Positions 4,792 to 5,486 of a DNA stretch of 5,486 bases are shown here, in pieces. The stretch's first letter is position 1; each line of letters starts with the position of its first letter. The translations under genes were made by a program, and so were the position numbers. The notes beneath the pieces are model-generated. The model was not told where the DNA came from. It worked only from the letters and a program-made list of their open reading frames with translations, and searched no databases. The DNA lies in the NCBI GenBank assembly GCA_026995985.1, contig JALWNF010000081.1, positions 1 through 5,486 of the forward strand, written 5' to 3'. This DNA comes from Campylobacteraceae bacterium. Lineage in GTDB: Bacteria; Campylobacterota; Campylobacteria; Campylobacterales; Sulfurovaceae.

Positions 4792-5486
4792 ATGAAAAGA
4801 TTTATAGTTCATTCACCATACCAACCAGCAGGTGACCAACCAACAGCTATCAAAACACTTAGTCAATCTATAAAAAACAAAAACCAATACCAGACACTTA
4901 TTGGAGTAACAGGTTCAGGAAAGACCTACACAATGGCTAAGATAATAGAAGAGACTCAAAAGCCAACACTCATTATGACCCACAACAAAACCTTAGCTGC
5001 ACAACTCTATAGTGAGTTTAAAAGTTTTTTTCCTAACAATCATGTTGAGTACTTTATTAGCTACTACGACTACTATCAACCAGAAGCCTACATTCCACGA
5101 CAAGACCTATTTATAGAAAAGGACTCCTCTATTAATGATGAACTAGAGCGACTTAGACTCTCTGCTACAGCTTCTCTTTTGAGCCATAAAGATGTCATTG
5201 TCATAGCCTCTGTCTCAGCAAACTATGGGTTAGGTTCTCCAGAGGATTACAAAAGTATTGTTCAAAAGCTAGTAGTGGGTGAGGAGTATTCTCAAAAAGC
5301 ACTTCTACTTAAACTTGTAGAGATGGGCTACAAACGAAACGATGAGTTTTTTGACCGTGGAGACTTTAGAGTAAATGGTGAAGTGATAGACATCTACCCT
5401 GCTTACAATGAAGAGTTTGCCATAAGAGTTGAGTTTTTTGGTGATGAGATAGAGGAGCTTTACACCTTTAACACTCTAACAAACGA
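4792..5486 (+). CDS. uvrB: UvrB, excinuclease ABC subunit B; N-terminal 231 residues, cut by window edge
   Basis: UvrB is the damage-verifying ATPase of nucleotide-excision repair: UvrA loads it, it clamps one strand with its beta-hairpin, then recruits UvrC. The visible part starts [20 protein letters not shown], the standard UvrB opening with the nucleotide-binding Q-motif. Walker A GVTGSGKT is at 38-45, [10 protein letters not shown] at 63-72, and the beta-hairpin region [12 protein letters not shown] at 91-102 carries the Tyr cluster that grips [12 protein letters not shown] (140-148) and [18 protein letters not shown] (186-203) match domain 1b/2 signatures. The Asn in SANYGLG is an Ile in the forms I recall. 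About one third of the usual approximately 660 residues is present; the rest lies beyond 5486. The ribosome site AGGAA (4776-4780) is 11 bases before the ATG, slightly long. The gene is divergent from all others in the window. Confidence 0.97.
   Translation, partial: MKRFIVHSPYQPAGDQPTAIKTLSQSIKNKNQYQTLIGVTGSGKTYTMAKIIEETQKPTLIMTHNKTLAAQLYSEFKSFFPNNHVEYFISYYDYYQPEAYIPRQDLFIEKDSSINDELERLRLSATASLLSHKDVIVIASVSANYGLGSPEDYKSIVQKLVVGEEYSQKALLLKLVEMGYKRNDEFFDRGDFRVNGEVIDIYPAYNEEFAIRVEFFGDEIEELYTFNTLTN

Overview
The window is AT-rich, tightly packed and bacterial. The style of PriA and UvrB, the tandem 'FTMIEL...RDDAK' pilins and the A/T-rich spacers suggest a Campylobacterota (epsilonproteobacterial) chromosome, perhaps a Sulfurimonas- or Sulfurovum-like genus. 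This taxonomic call is an inference from sequence style; no search was run.

Layout: positions 1-4612 are read from the minus strand. In transcription order this strand carries a 74-residue protein of unknown function (4612-4388), three type IV pilin-like/pseudopilin genes (4256-3765, 3664-3200, 3177-2725), an antitoxin-like gene overlapping a PIN-domain toxin gene by 4 bases (2680-2288, 2291-1878), and priA for the replication-restart helicase (1874 to the left edge, only a few residues short of complete). From 4792 to the right edge the plus strand carries the start of uvrB (nucleotide-excision repair). No gene-free stretch exceeds 180 bases.

How the genes relate: the pilins are paralogues built on one N-terminal module and probably form one transcript from a -10 box at 4310-4315, with a 9-bp hairpin between the first and second pilin genes. 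A strong extended -10 just after the last pilin gene probably drives antitoxin, toxin and priA as one operon. priA starts 4 bases after the toxin stop and lacks a well-placed ribosome binding site of its own, so its expression may be coupled to the toxin-antitoxin pair.

The most interesting structure is a pair of REPIN-like elements, each made of two inverted GTAG-footed hairpins. One (1509-1585) lies inside priA and is translated in frame as about 26 residues in the linker before the helicase core. The other (4666-4770) has a perfect 21-bp terminal inverted repeat and lies in the uvrB leader region. They share the GTAGGGTG foot and a CACCATC-like edge but have different stems, as expected for non-autonomous elements moved by a REP-associated tyrosine transposase encoded elsewhere. 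No new enzyme system is evident. The novelty here lies in these repeats, the priA/toxin-antitoxin coupling and the extended antitoxin.
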